Source: Geodermatophilus sp. DF01-2
GTDB taxonomy: Bacteria; Actinomycetota; Actinomycetes; Mycobacteriales; Geodermatophilaceae
NCBI RefSeq assembly: GCF_004571065.1
Contig: NZ_SPQN01000008.1
Coordinates: forward strand, 1 to 64,000
DNA length: 64,000 nucleotides
Direction: 5' to 3'
Positions within the stretch are counted from its first letter, which is position 1, and every line of letters begins with the position of its first letter. Made by a program: the position numbers and the translations under genes. Below the pieces are notes generated by a model. The model saw only the letters and a program-made list of their open reading frames with translations. It had not been told where the DNA came from and did not search any database. Of this stretch, positions 1 to 8,180 are shown in pieces.

Positions 1-132
1 CAACCGGGTTTTCTTCACCTGACCGTTGGCCGTGGCCAGGACCAGGTACGGGGCCACCCCGTAGTCCTTGATCTGCATGACCTGGGCGATCTTCTCGTCC
101 GGCTGGAAGGCCAGGATGTTGGCCACGAGCGC
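1..132 (-). pseudogene. gyrA: gyrA fragment (DNA gyrase subunit A, C-terminal domain)
   Basis: Read on the minus strand, these bases encode one open frame of 44 residues containing [20 protein letters not shown], followed by [18 protein letters not shown]. From memory this matches the start of the GyrA beta-propeller domain in Mycobacterium and relatives, where a VANLLAFQP element is followed by [15 protein letters not shown]. Similarity ends near 130: further upstream the frame gives an Ala/Pro-type string, which is the antisense of the PTS linker. The other end leaves the window. Only an internal slice of gyrA is therefore visible, fused head-on to an unrelated gene. It is either a rearranged remnant or a sign of a misjoined contig. 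The identity is clear; the cause is not. Confidence 0.8.
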
Positions 133-1780
133 CGCCGCGGACGGCCCCACCGCCGCGCCGGCCGCCGGCACGGCTGCCGCCTCCACCGGCGCCCGCCGCA
201 GCCTGGTCGTCGTCAGCGCCTGTCCGACCGGCATCGCGCACACCTACATGGCCGCCGACAAGCTCACCGCCGCCGGGCAAGCGGCGGGCGTCGACGTGCA
301 CGTCGAGACCCAGGGCTCCTCCGGCTCGACGCCGCTGGACCCGGCCGTCATCCGCAGCGCGGATGCGGTCATCTTCGCCGTCGACGTCGGCGTCCGGGAC
401 CGGGACCGGTTCGCCGGGAAGCCGGTCGTCCAGTCGGGCACCAAGCGGGCGATCAACGAGCCCGACGCCATGGTCCGCGAGGCACTGGCCGCCGCGGAGG
501 ACCCGAACGCCCGCCGGGTGTCCGGCGGCGGTGCCACCGAGCCGGCCGCTGCGGCGGGCCGGCCGGGTGCCGGCAGCGAGATCCGCCGCTGGCTGCTCAC
601 CGGCGTCAGCTACATGATCCCGTTCGTCGCCGCCGGCGGTCTGCTCATCGCGCTCGGCTTCGCCTTCGCCGGGTACCAGATCGTCAACCCCGACCCGAGC
701 GCCGACGGCCTGAGCTACGCGCAGAACTGGGGCCTGAACAACAGCTTCTTCGACCTGCCCAGCGTCACCGGCGTCGAGGGCCTCAACGACGGCCTGCTCG
801 GCTACCTCGGCGCGCTGTTCACCCTGCTCGGCCAGGCCGCCTTCGGCTTCCTGGTCCCGGCGCTGGCCGGCTACATCGCGTACGCCATCGCCGACCGACC
901 CGGCATCGTGCCCGGCTTCGTCGTGGGCGCCGTCTCGGTGACCATCGGCGCCGGCTTCCTCGGCGGTCTGGTCGGCGGCATCATCGCCGGCTTCGCCGCG
1001 CTGTGGATCAGCCGCTGGAAGCTGCCGGCCGGGGTGCGCGGCCTGCAGCCGGTCGTGATCATCCCGCTGCTGGCGACGCTGATCTCCAGCGGTCTCATGG
1101 TCCTGGTGCTCGGCCGGCCGCTGGCCGCGGCCCTCACCGGCCTGGGCGACTGGCTGAACAGCCTGACCGGCGCCTCGGCGATCCTGCTCGGGATCATCCT
1201 CGGCCTGATGATGTGCTTCGACCTCGGCGGCCCGGTGAACAAGGCGGCCTACGTCTTCGCCACGACCGGCCTCACCGCCAGCCTCGCCGGGGACGGCGGC
1301 CAGCAGCAGCTGGTCATCATGGCGACCGTCATGGCCGCCGGAATGGTGCCCCCGCTGGCGATGGCGCTGAGCACGGTGATCCGGCCGAAGCTCTACACCC
1401 CGGCCGAACGGGACAACGGCAAGGCCGCCTGGCTGCTGGGCGCCTCCTTCATCTCCGAGGGCGCCATCCCGTTCGCCGCGGTAGACCCGCTGCGGGTGAT
1501 CCCCTCGATGATGCTGGGCGGCGCGACCACCGGCGCCATCGTCGCCGCCGCGGGCATCGAGCTGCGGGCTCCGCACGGCGGTGTGTTCGTGTTCTTCGCG
1601 ATCAGCAACTTCCTGCTGTTCCTGCTGGCCATCGTCATCGGCATGGTCGTCGGCGCCCTCGCGGTCACGGTGGCGAAGAACATCGGCCGGCCGAGGACCG
1701 AGGCGGTGCCGGAGGACGCCGTCGACATGGCCCACGCACACAACGCCGCCGCCCCGGTCACCCAGCCGGCCCGGGCTTGA
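128..1780 (+). CDS. PTS fructose-type transporter EIIBC, 5'-truncated
   Basis: Membrane permease of a fructose-family phosphotransferase system, which phosphorylates sugar during uptake. After an Ala/Pro/Thr-rich linker, an EIIB domain carries the phospho-cysteine motif [18 protein letters not shown] long EIIC domain of about 380 residues follows, with hydrophobic segments (for example [20 protein letters not shown]), [10 protein letters not shown] and the conserved [14 protein letters not shown]. The linker just before EIIB suggests an EIIA domain preceded it (an EIIABC fusion), but that part is replaced by the gyrA fragment. A frame opens from a TTG at 68, but those first codons are antisense gyrA, so no native start is visible. 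ptsH follows 49 bp after the stop, as expected for a fru/PTS operon. Sugar specificity is inferred from the family. Confidence 0.85.
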   Translation, partial: SAAADGPTAAPAAGTAAASTGARRSLVVVSACPTGIAHTYMAADKLTAAGQAAGVDVHVETQGSSGSTPLDPAVIRSADAVIFAVDVGVRDRDRFAGKPVVQSGTKRAINEPDAMVREALAAAEDPNARRVSGGGATEPAAAAGRPGAGSEIRRWLLTGVSYMIPFVAAGGLLIALGFAFAGYQIVNPDPSADGLSYAQNWGLNNSFFDLPSVTGVEGLNDGLLGYLGALFTLLGQAAFGFLVPALAGYIAYAIADRPGIVPGFVVGAVSVTIGAGFLGGLVGGIIAGFAALWISRWKLPAGVRGLQPVVIIPLLATLISSGLMVLVLGRPLAAALTGLGDWLNSLTGASAILLGIILGLMMCFDLGGPVNKAAYVFATTGLTASLAGDGGQQQLVIMATVMAAGMVPPLAMALSTVIRPKLYTPAERDNGKAAWLLGASFISEGAIPFAAVDPLRVIPSMMLGGATTGAIVAAAGIELRAPHGGVFVFFAISNFLLFLLAIVIGMVVGALAVTVAKNIGRPRTEAVPEDAVDMAHAHNAAAPVTQPARA

Positions 1781-1829
1781 GCCGCCAGGCTGTAGACCAC
1801 CGCCAGATCCCGAAGCGAGGGAGAAACCC

Positions 1830-2090
1830 ATGCCCGCTCAGACCGTCACCGTCGGCTCCCGGGTCGGGCTGCACGCCCGGCCGGCGGCCCTCATCGCCGA
1901 GGCCGTCGGCAAGGCCGGCGTACCGGTCACCCTGGCCACGCCGGGGGGCAACCCGGTGGACGCCGGGTCGCCGCTGATGATCATGACGCTCGGCGCGAAG
2001 CAGGGGACGGAGATCGTCGTGAGCAGCGACGACCCCGCCGTCCTCGAGCGGATCGCTGGCCTGGTCGCCCAGGATCTCGACGCCGCATGA
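1830..2090 (+). CDS. ptsH: Phosphocarrier protein HPr
   Basis: An 86-residue HPr, the small cytoplasmic carrier that passes phosphate from enzyme I to the EIIA domains of the PTS. The active-site histidine is His15 in RVGLHARPAALI, and the region GSPLMIMTLGAKQGTEI corresponds to the regulatory-serine loop (Ser47). The length is normal for the family. The ATG at 1830 follows a GCGAGGGAGAAACCC stretch that works as a ribosome binding site. It lies directly behind the EIIBC gene in the same direction and is probably co-transcribed with it. Strong hairpins follow the stop codon. No enzyme I gene is visible in the window. Confidence 0.92.
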   Translation: MPAQTVTVGSRVGLHARPAALIAEAVGKAGVPVTLATPGGNPVDAGSPLMIMTLGAKQGTEIVVSSDDPAVLERIAGLVAQDLDAA

Positions 2091-2109
2091 GCAGGCCCCG
2101 CTGCAGGTG

Positions 2110-2252
2110 AAGGACAGTGGGGTCCTTACCGACGGCGCCCGTCCCCTGCAGAAGGGGGCGGGCGCCGTCCTGACGTACTGGAACGGCGCCCTTGCAGTCG
2201 AAGGACCCCGTCCCCCTCACCCCTCACGGGCTCGGGGTGAGGGGGACGGGGC
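2110..2252. terminator. Cluster of three hairpins between ptsH and a convergent gene
   Basis: Three inverted repeats lie in tandem: AAGGAC/GTCCTT (2110-2127); a GC-rich stem opening GACGGCGCCCG with a loop holding TGCAG (2131-2169); and an 18-bp perfect stem CCCCGTCCCCCTCACCCC with its complement (about 2206-2250). The last belongs to the dispersed GGACCCC...GGGGTCC repeat family seen at other gene ends. The position between two converging stop codons fits bidirectional termination. Confidence 0.7.
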
Positions 2253-2268
2253 CGGGGGGCGAGGCGTC

Positions 2269-2733
2269 CTACTGGTCGGGCCGGGAGACGTCGCCGCGCC
2301 AGGCGCCGGTCTCGGTGCCGCGGCTCTCGATGAACTCCTTGAATCGCTTGGCGTCGGCCTTGACCTGCCGGTCGTCGAAGCCCAGCGCCGCGCCGGCCTT
2401 CTCGGCGAGGCCCTCCGGCTCCCAGTCGATCTGGATCGTCACGCGGGTCTTGTTGTCGTCGAGCCGGTGGAAGGTGACCACCCCGGCGTGCTTGGCCTCG
2501 CCGCCGGTGCTGGTCCAGGCCACCCGCTCCTCGGGGTGCTGCTCGGTGATCTCGGCGTCGAACTCGCGCTTCACGCCGTCGATGTTGGTCACCCAGTGGA
2601 TGTGCGTGTCGTCGAGCTGGGTGATCCGCTCGACCCCACCCATGAACTGCGGGAAGGTCTCGAACTGCGTCCACTGGTCGTAGGCGACCCGGATGGGAAC
2701 GTCGACGTCGATGGCTTCCTGCACGCTGGCCAC
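2269..2733 (-). CDS. SRPBCC family protein (polyketide cyclase/dehydrase-like)
   Basis: A 154-residue protein of the START/SRPBCC helix-grip fold, which binds hydrophobic ligands. Visible family signs are the N-terminal beta strand VQEAIDVDVPIRVAYDQWTQFETFPQFM, the central VNNI-like WVTNIDGVKREFDAEI and the C-terminal helix KADAKRFKEFIESRG. The frame stays open further upstream, but GTG at 2733 is preceded by AGAGGAGCAAT, a good ribosome binding site, and gives the normal N-terminus VASVQEAI. The ligand and function are unknown; similar small proteins are common in actinobacteria and are often stress-associated. It converges on ptsH. The gene immediately upstream on the same strand (AGE isomerase) lies across an 80-bp gap. 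Confidence 0.8.
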   Translation of the reverse strand: MASVQEAIDVDVPIRVAYDQWTQFETFPQFMGGVERITQLDDTHIHWVTNIDGVKREFDAEITEQHPEERVAWTSTGGEAKHAGVVTFHRLDDNKTRVTIQIDWEPEGLAEKAGAALGFDDRQVKADAKRFKEFIESRGTETGAWRGDVSRPDQ

Positions 2734-2812
2734 GATTGCTCCTCTGCTCGGGTTCGGACGTGGAGTCGCTCTACCCACGCCCTCCGAGGAGGACACCTCC
2801 GTTGCCGGGACC

Positions 2813-4009
2813 TCACCCCAGCGCGGCCGCCACGCTCCCGCGGACCGGGCGGCCCTCGGACAGCAGCAGCATCTGCGCCAGGTGGTAAGCGTCGGGCTGC
2901 CCGTCCCACGTCCCCGCCGCGACCGCACCGTCCGGCGTCAGCTCGTGGTGCCAGCTGCCGGTCACCGGGTCGGCGAAGCGGGCCTCCCCGTGCGCGCGCC
3001 AGCGGTCGGCCAGGTCGCGGTAGGGCGGCTCGCCGGTGACCGCGGCCAGCGTCTCGGCGGCGGCGACCGCCTCGCACAGCACCCAGTGCATGCGCGCGGC
3101 CACCACCGGCCGGTCGTCCCAGTCCAGCGTGTAAGGGAAGCCGTCGCGCCCGTCGGCGGCCCAGCCGCGGGTGGCGGCGGCGTCGAACAGTCCTCGCGCG
3201 CCGTCGAGCAGCCAGTCGGAACCGCCTTTCGCGCGCGAAAGGCGGTCCCCGGCGAGGGCGGCGCGCAGGTGCAGGCAGAGGCGGGCCCACTCGAACTGGT
3301 GCCCGACGGTGACGCCGTACGGGCGGAACGGGTGGGCCGGCTCGTCGCGGTTGTACTCGGGCAGCGGCTCCCACCGCTCGGTGTAGTGCTCGGGCAGCCG
3401 CCAGCCCCGCTCGCGGGCCCAGCCGTGGACGAACCGTCCGGTGGTGCGCAGCGCCCGCGCCCGCAGCCGGGCGGCGCGGGGGTCGCCGTCCCCGAGGGCG
3501 TCGGCGGCGGCGAGGGATGCCTCGACGCCGTGCATGTTCGCGTTGGCGCCGCGGTAGTCCGACAGCCGCGTCCAGCCCGCGTCCCACTCTTCGACGGCCA
3601 GGCCTGCGGCGTCGTCCCAGAAGCGGGTCTGCCAGACGTCGAGCGCCTCGTCGAGCAGCTCCCGACCGCCGGGCGCGCCGGCGGCCGTGGCCGTGGCCCC
3701 GGCCAGGACGACGAAGGCGTGCACGTAGGCCGCCTTCGTGTCGTCCGCGGTCGAGGCGTACCAGCCGCCGTGCTCCGCGTCGTGCAGCGGCCCGCCGGTC
3801 AGCGCCTGCACGCCGTGGCGGACCGGTCCGCACCCACCGGTCCGGTCGGTGAGCACCGCCAGCCCGAACACGTGGGTCATGCGGGCGACGATCCAGGTCT
3901 CCTGGCCGCGCTCCGGGCGCACCCGGCCGTCGTCGTCCAGGTAGCCGAAGCCGCCCTCGGGGATTCGGGAGCGGGCCGCGAAGTCCAGCAGCCGGTCGAG
4001 ATCGGTCAC
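2813..4009 (-). CDS. AGE family epimerase/isomerase
   Basis: A 398-residue alpha/alpha-barrel sugar isomerase of the N-acylglucosamine 2-epimerase (AGE) family, which includes mannose, cellobiose and sulfoquinovose isomerases. Family motifs are GANANMHGVEA, GHQFEWARL, the catalytic-His-like WHHELTPDG and GQPDAYHLAQM near the C-terminus. The length is typical. GTG at 4009 follows AGGGGGGTGAC. The exact substrate cannot be read from the sequence; an aldose-ketose isomerase of the YihS/mannose isomerase type is most likely. It has no obvious sugar-pathway partner nearby except the PTS genes to the left. A perfect 26-bp palindrome lies inside the gene at 3221-3246. Confidence 0.85.
   Translation of the reverse strand: MTDLDRLLDFAARSRIPEGGFGYLDDDGRVRPERGQETWIVARMTHVFGLAVLTDRTGGCGPVRHGVQALTGGPLHDAEHGGWYASTADDTKAAYVHAFVVLAGATATAAGAPGGRELLDEALDVWQTRFWDDAAGLAVEEWDAGWTRLSDYRGANANMHGVEASLAAADALGDGDPRAARLRARALRTTGRFVHGWARERGWRLPEHYTERWEPLPEYNRDEPAHPFRPYGVTVGHQFEWARLCLHLRAALAGDRLSRAKGGSDWLLDGARGLFDAAATRGWAADGRDGFPYTLDWDDRPVVAARMHWVLCEAVAAAETLAAVTGEPPYRDLADRWRAHGEARFADPVTGSWHHELTPDGAVAAGTWDGQPDAYHLAQMLLLSEGRPVRGSVAAALG
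3221..3246. repeat. Perfect 26-bp palindrome inside the AGE isomerase gene
   Basis: The arms ACCGCCTTTCGCG and CGCGAAAGGCGGT are exact reverse complements with no loop spacer. It falls in frame and encodes a SRAKGGS stretch in a region expected to be a loop. It may be an inserted palindromic element tolerated by the protein, or chance. Confidence 0.6.
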
Positions 4010-4604
4010 GTCACCCCCCTGTGGCGACAGCTCGCCGATCGGGGTCCAGCGTGCGCTTCCCGACTCCGGACGCTACCGGCGTCGGACGTCCTCCGTCGGT
4101 CGACGCACGACCAGGGAGAAGCCACCGGACGCGGCAGCGGAGCGATGGCCGGACCCGGGTCATCCCATCTCCTGGTGCGCCTGGCCCGAGGGGTCACCCA
4201 CCCGCTCCCTCCAGCGAGATCCACCCGTCGCCAGGGAGACGAGGTCCCGACAGTCGATCGTGAGGTGGGTCATCACCGTGCAGGGGCATCCCTGACCGCC
4301 CGGTGGAGGCGGTCGGTCCAGGGCGAGCACGGCCAGCAGTGCCGCATCGACGGACCTCATCTCCGAGGCGTTCGGTCGGCCGGCGAACTGCTCACATCCG
4401 TGGCTGCAGCCGCCGGCATCGCCGGCGCGGTCACTGTGGCCCGCGACCCCGACTACACCGTCACCGACGCGACCGTCATGACGCAGGTGCTGCTCGTGGC
4501 GCTTCCCGTCGTCGCGGCCCTCGGTGTCTCCAGGTGGTGGGCGCTGCGCACAGCGACCGATCAACGACGAGTCGGTCGACACCCGGCACGCCCTGACCTG
4601 AACG

Positions 4605-4877
4605 GGCATGCCGCCCACGATGGGACAGGGCGCCAACACCTCCCTCGAGGACGGCCTCTGCGTGGGCCGGCTCGTCGGGGAGCCGGTCGCCGGAGGCGTC
4701 CCGCTGGCCCCCGAGCCGGCCGCCTTCGACCAGGCCCGTCGGCCGCGGTGCCGGCGGATCGCCCGCCGGTCGCTCCTCACCGCCCGTCCCGGCGCCCACG
4801 TCGGCGGCGGCCGGCCGCAGACGGTACGCAACGCCGTCCTGCGGCTCGTCCCCCCGGCCCGGCACGGAGGTCCTGCG
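4605..4877 (+). pseudogene. FAD-dependent monooxygenase remnant (C-terminal part)
   Basis: One frame reads PTMGQGANTSLEDGLCVGRLV, then AAFDQARRPRCRRIARRSLL and TVRNAVLRLVPP. This is the order found in the C-terminal third of FAD-dependent monooxygenases of the PHBH/salicylate hydroxylase type: the second FAD motif (usually GDAAHxMxPxxGQGAN...EDA) followed by the YDAERRPR helix. The preceding GDAAH part and the whole N-terminal FAD domain are absent, so it is a decayed remnant. The rest of 4010-5112 holds no convincing gene. About 4480-4550 can encode one hydrophobic helix (MTQVLLVALPVVAALGVSRWW) that may be another remnant. Confidence 0.55.
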
Positions 4878-5112
4878 ATGGGTCCCACCGGTACGGCTGC
4901 TGACAGGACGCCCCGGCGACCCGGCGCAGGGCGCGCCGCGGCGGGGACGGTCCCGGCGCGGTCCGGCGACAGCGGCTCCGCTCCTCGGCCCGACGGACGT
5001 CGGTGAGACGACGGTTCCGTGTCAGCTCGATGACGAAGCCGGTGGCCGTGTCGCGGTGGGCCACCGGCGGGGCAGTCCACACGGATCGAGGGACCCGAGG
5101 AGGGGACGACCC

Positions 5113-5676
5113 ATGGGAGGCACCCGAACCCGCCGACCGAGGACGAGGTCCGCCGTCGTGGCGATCGCCGCGACCACGGGACTGCTGCTCACCGGCTGTG
5201 GCGAGGAGACGCCGGCAGCGGAGGAGGAGCCGGTCGAGGACGTGCTCGAGGACGTCCGCGAGGACGAGTCCCCCGCGGACGAGCCGGAGATCCCGTTCGA
5301 GGAGATCCCCGGCGACGAGCTCGTCGAGCCGGTCTTCGACGGGTTGTACGACGAGGGGTTCCTCGCCGACATCGACGCATACCTGGATCGCGAGGTCGTG
5401 CTGTCGGGTGAGGTCGCCGACGTGCTGAGCGAGACGGCCTTCGCGATGACCGCCGCCGGGAACCCGGCCGTCGAGCCGATCGTGGTGGTGACCCCCGACC
5501 CCGTCCCCGCGGTCGAGCCCGGGGCTCCCGTCCGGGTCGCCGGCACGCTGGAGGCCGCCTTCCAGATCCTCGCCGTCGAGGAGGAGCAGGGCATCGAGCT
5601 CGAGGACCCCCTGTTCGAGGAGTACGCAGGCTCGCCCTTCCTCCTCGCCGACACGGTCGAGGTCACCAGCGGCTAG
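5113..5676 (+). CDS. Lipoprotein with OB-fold-like domain, unknown function
   Basis: A 187-residue predicted lipoprotein. An Arg-rich start and a hydrophobic stretch lead to the lipobox LLTGC, with lipidated Cys29. A very acidic linker (Glu/Asp/Pro-rich, about residues 30-65) follows. The C-terminal 110 residues (AYLDREVVLSGEVADVLSET through ILAVEEEQGIELEDPLFEEY) look like the small beta-barrel found in many actinobacterial lipoproteins, where a nucleic-acid-binding-type OB fold is reused for unknown ligands. ATG at 5113 follows GAGGAGGGGACGACCC; the frame stays open upstream but lacks a better signal. It probably acts on the outer face of the membrane. It is convergent with the bkd operon. 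The function is not known. Confidence 0.75.
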   Translation: MGGTRTRRPRTRSAVVAIAATTGLLLTGCGEETPAAEEEPVEDVLEDVREDESPADEPEIPFEEIPGDELVEPVFDGLYDEGFLADIDAYLDREVVLSGEVADVLSETAFAMTAAGNPAVEPIVVVTPDPVPAVEPGAPVRVAGTLEAAFQILAVEEEQGIELEDPLFEEYAGSPFLLADTVEVTSG

Positions 5677-5719
5677 CAGGGTGGGTCCGCCCGGGCGACC
5701 CGCGCGGACCCACCCCGGC

Positions 5720-7195
5720 TCAGAAGGCCAGCGCCGTTCCGGGGTCGGACAGCAGCGCACCGACGTCGGCGAGGAACCGGCTGCCCAGCTCCCCGTCGAT
5801 GATCCGGTGGTCGAAGGAGAGCGCCAGCTGGGTCACCTGCCGGGGCTTCACCTTCCCCTTGCGCACCCACGGCATGTCGCGCACGGCGCCGAACGCCAGG
5901 ATCGCCGATTCGCCGGGGTTGAGGATCGGCGTCCCGGTGTCCACGCCGAAGACCCCGACGTTGGTGATGGTGATCGTGCCGCCGGTCAACCGTTCGGGCG
6001 TGGTCCGGCCGGCCCGCGCGGTCTCGGTGAGCTCGGTCAGCGCACCGGCGAGCTCGGCGAGCGAGAGCCGCCCGGCGTCCGGGACGTTCGGGACGACGAG
6101 CCCGCGGGGGGTCGCCGCCGCGATGCCGAGGTTGACCTGCCCGTGGACGACGATCTCCTGCGCGGCCTCGTCCCAGGAGCTGTTGACCATCGGATGCCGG
6201 CCGACCGCGAGCAGCAGGGCCTTCGCGACGAACAGCAGCGGGCTGACCCTGACCCCGGCGAGCTCCGGCCGGGCGGCCAGCCGGCTGCGCAGCTTCATCA
6301 TCCGGGTGACGTCGACGGTGAGGAACTCCGTGACGTGCGGCGCGGTGAAGGCACTGGCCACCATGGCCGCGGCGGTGTGCTTGCGCACCCCCTTGACCGG
6401 GATCCGCTGCTCCCCGGGCGCGCCGGCCACCGCGGTGAGGGCCGGCCGGGGATCGGGGGTCGAGGCCGTGCCGGCCGCCGCTCCCTGCACGTCGGCACGG
6501 GTGATCACCCCGCCGTCCCCGCTGCCGGTGAGCACGGTCAGGTCGACGCCGAGGTCCCGCGCCAGCTTGCGGACCGGCGGCTTGGCCAGCGGGCGCGGAC
6601 GCCGGCGGCCGGCCTCGGCGGCCCGGGACGACGCCGCGTCCCCCGACACGGCGTGCGCCTCGGCCTGCCGGCCGACCTCCAGGCCACCGTGTCGCACCGG
6701 CTTGGCGGTCATGTCCGGCGCGGTGGCCAACAGCGGCGGGCGGTCGGAGCCACCGGAGCCGTAGTCTGCGCCCGCCGAGGGGGCCGGGGCCGTGGGGACG
6801 GCGCGGCGCGGGCGGCGGCGGGCCTCGGTGTTCCGCGGGCCGTAGCCGACGAGCACCGCCGTCCGTCCGCCGGGCGCTGCCCCGCCGATCAGCCCGGCCT
6901 CGACTTGCTCCGCACCCGCCGCGGCGCCGTCCCCTTCGGGCTCGGGAGCGCCCTGGCCCCCGGTGTCGATGGTGATGATCGGCGTCCCGACGTCGACGGT
7001 GTCGCCCGCCTCGTGCAGCAGCGCGGTGACCGTGCCCGCGTACGGCGAGGGCAGCTCGACGGCGGCCTTCGCCGTCTCGACCTCGCAGAGCGGCTGGTTG
7101 ACCGTGACCGTGTCGCCGACCGCGACCAGCCACTGCAGGATCTCGCCCTCGGTGAGCCCCTCGCCGACGTCGGGGAGCTTGAACTGTCGCAGCAT
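5720..7195 (-). CDS. bkdC: Branched-chain 2-oxoacid dehydrogenase E2 (dihydrolipoamide acyltransferase)
   Basis: The 491-residue E2 core of a 2-oxoacid dehydrogenase complex; it moves the acyl group from lipoate to CoA. An N-terminal lipoyl domain has Lys43 in VETAKAAVELP. A long flexible Ala/Pro/Arg linker follows, then a peripheral-subunit-binding domain (KPPVRKLARDLGVDLTVLTG, about residues 205-240) and the catalytic domain ending in SFDHRIIDGELGSRFL, with the DHRxxDG active site. A single lipoyl domain and the gene order E1alpha-E1beta-E2 point to the branched-chain complex rather than pyruvate dehydrogenase, but pyruvate cannot be excluded. It starts 4 bp after the E1beta stop, so it is in the same operon. 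No E3 gene is adjacent; E3 must come from elsewhere. Confidence 0.9.
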   Translation of the reverse strand: MLRQFKLPDVGEGLTEGEILQWLVAVGDTVTVNQPLCEVETAKAAVELPSPYAGTVTALLHEAGDTVDVGTPIITIDTGGQGAPEPEGDGAAAGAEQVEAGLIGGAAPGGRTAVLVGYGPRNTEARRRPRRAVPTAPAPSAGADYGSGGSDRPPLLATAPDMTAKPVRHGGLEVGRQAEAHAVSGDAASSRAAEAGRRRPRPLAKPPVRKLARDLGVDLTVLTGSGDGGVITRADVQGAAAGTASTPDPRPALTAVAGAPGEQRIPVKGVRKHTAAAMVASAFTAPHVTEFLTVDVTRMMKLRSRLAARPELAGVRVSPLLFVAKALLLAVGRHPMVNSSWDEAAQEIVVHGQVNLGIAAATPRGLVVPNVPDAGRLSLAELAGALTELTETARAGRTTPERLTGGTITITNVGVFGVDTGTPILNPGESAILAFGAVRDMPWVRKGKVKPRQVTQLALSFDHRIIDGELGSRFLADVGALLSDPGTALAF

Positions 7196-7199
7196 CGCC

Positions 7200-8180
7200 T
7201 CAGAACTCCATCGCGCGGTCGACGGCGTCGAGCACCCGGTCGAGGTCGGGGAGGTACTCCTCCTCGAGCTTCGACGGCGGGTAGGGCGTGTCGTAGCCGC
7301 CCACCCGCAGCACCGGGGCCTCGAGCGAGTGGAAGCAGGACTCGGTGACCCGGGCGGCGATCTCCGCGCCGAGCCCGAGGGTCACCGGCGCCTCGTGCAC
7401 GACGACGCAGCGGCCGGTGCGCCGCACCGACTCCACCACCGGGTCGAGGTCCAGCGGGGAGAGGGTGCGCAGGTCGACCACCTCCACGGAGCGGTCCTCC
7501 TCCGCCGCGGCGTCGGCCGCCTGCAGTGCCGTCTTCACCATCGGGCCGTAGGCGAGCACGGTGACGTCGTCCCCACCCCGGATGACGCGCGAGGCCCACA
7601 GCGGGTCCGGCGGAGCGTCGAGGTCGACCTCGGCCTTGTCCCAGTACCGCCGCTTGGGCTCGAGGAAGACGATCGGGTCGGGGGAGGCGATCGCCTGCTG
7701 GATGCCCCAGTAGGCGTCGACCGGGTTGCTGATCGCGACGACCTTGAGCCCGGGGGTGTGGGCGAAGTAGGCCTCGGGGCTCTCGCTGTGGTGCTCGACC
7801 GCGCCGATGCCGCCGCCGAAGGGGATGCGGACGACGATCGGCATCGCCAGCTTGCCGCGGGAGCGGGCGTGGATCTTGGCCACCTGGGTGACGATCTGGT
7901 TGTAGGCGGGGAAGACGAACCCGTCGAACTGGATCTCGCAGACCGGCCGGTAGCCGCGCATGGCCAACCCGACGGCGGTGCCGAGGATGCCGGCCTCGGC
8001 CAGCGGGGTGTCGACGACGCGGTCCTCGCCGAAGTCCTTCTGCAGGCCGTCGGTGATCCGGAAAACCCCGCCGAGCCGGCCGATGTCCTCCCCCATGAGC
8101 ACGACCTTGGCGTCGTCCTCCATCGCCTTGCGCAGGCCGAGGTTGAGCGCCTTGCCGATGGTGAGCGTCTGCGCGGTCAC
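7200..8180 (-). CDS. bkdB: Branched-chain 2-oxoacid dehydrogenase E1 beta
   Basis: A 326-residue beta subunit of the thiamine-diphosphate-dependent E1 decarboxylase. Typical segments are VVLMGEDIGRLGGVFRITDGL, RVVDTPLAEAGILGTAVGLAMRGYRPVCEIQF, the GGGIGAVEHHSESPEAYFAHTPGLKVV region that forms part of the active site, and the C-terminal transketolase domain ending PYPPSKLEEEYLPDLDRVLDAV. GTG at 8180 overlaps the stop of the alpha gene in a GTGA, which indicates translational coupling and an equimolar alpha2-beta2 enzyme. The length matches BkdB/AcoB-type subunits. Confidence 0.92.
   Translation of the reverse strand: MTAQTLTIGKALNLGLRKAMEDDAKVVLMGEDIGRLGGVFRITDGLQKDFGEDRVVDTPLAEAGILGTAVGLAMRGYRPVCEIQFDGFVFPAYNQIVTQVAKIHARSRGKLAMPIVVRIPFGGGIGAVEHHSESPEAYFAHTPGLKVVAISNPVDAYWGIQQAIASPDPIVFLEPKRRYWDKAEVDLDAPPDPLWASRVIRGGDDVTVLAYGPMVKTALQAADAAAEEDRSVEVVDLRTLSPLDLDPVVESVRRTGRCVVVHEAPVTLGLGAEIAARVTESCFHSLEAPVLRVGGYDTPYPPSKLEEEYLPDLDRVLDAVDRAMEF

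Noticed and set aside
1003-1977. Long frame overlapping the PTS gene in another frame
   Set aside because: Its product is almost only Arg, Gly, Ala and Pro, the usual shadow in GC-rich DNA; the PTS frame has clear motifs.
2693-4903. 736-codon frame on the plus strand
   Set aside because: It lies antisense to the AGE isomerase and its composition is a shadow; only its last part overlaps real remnants in other frames.
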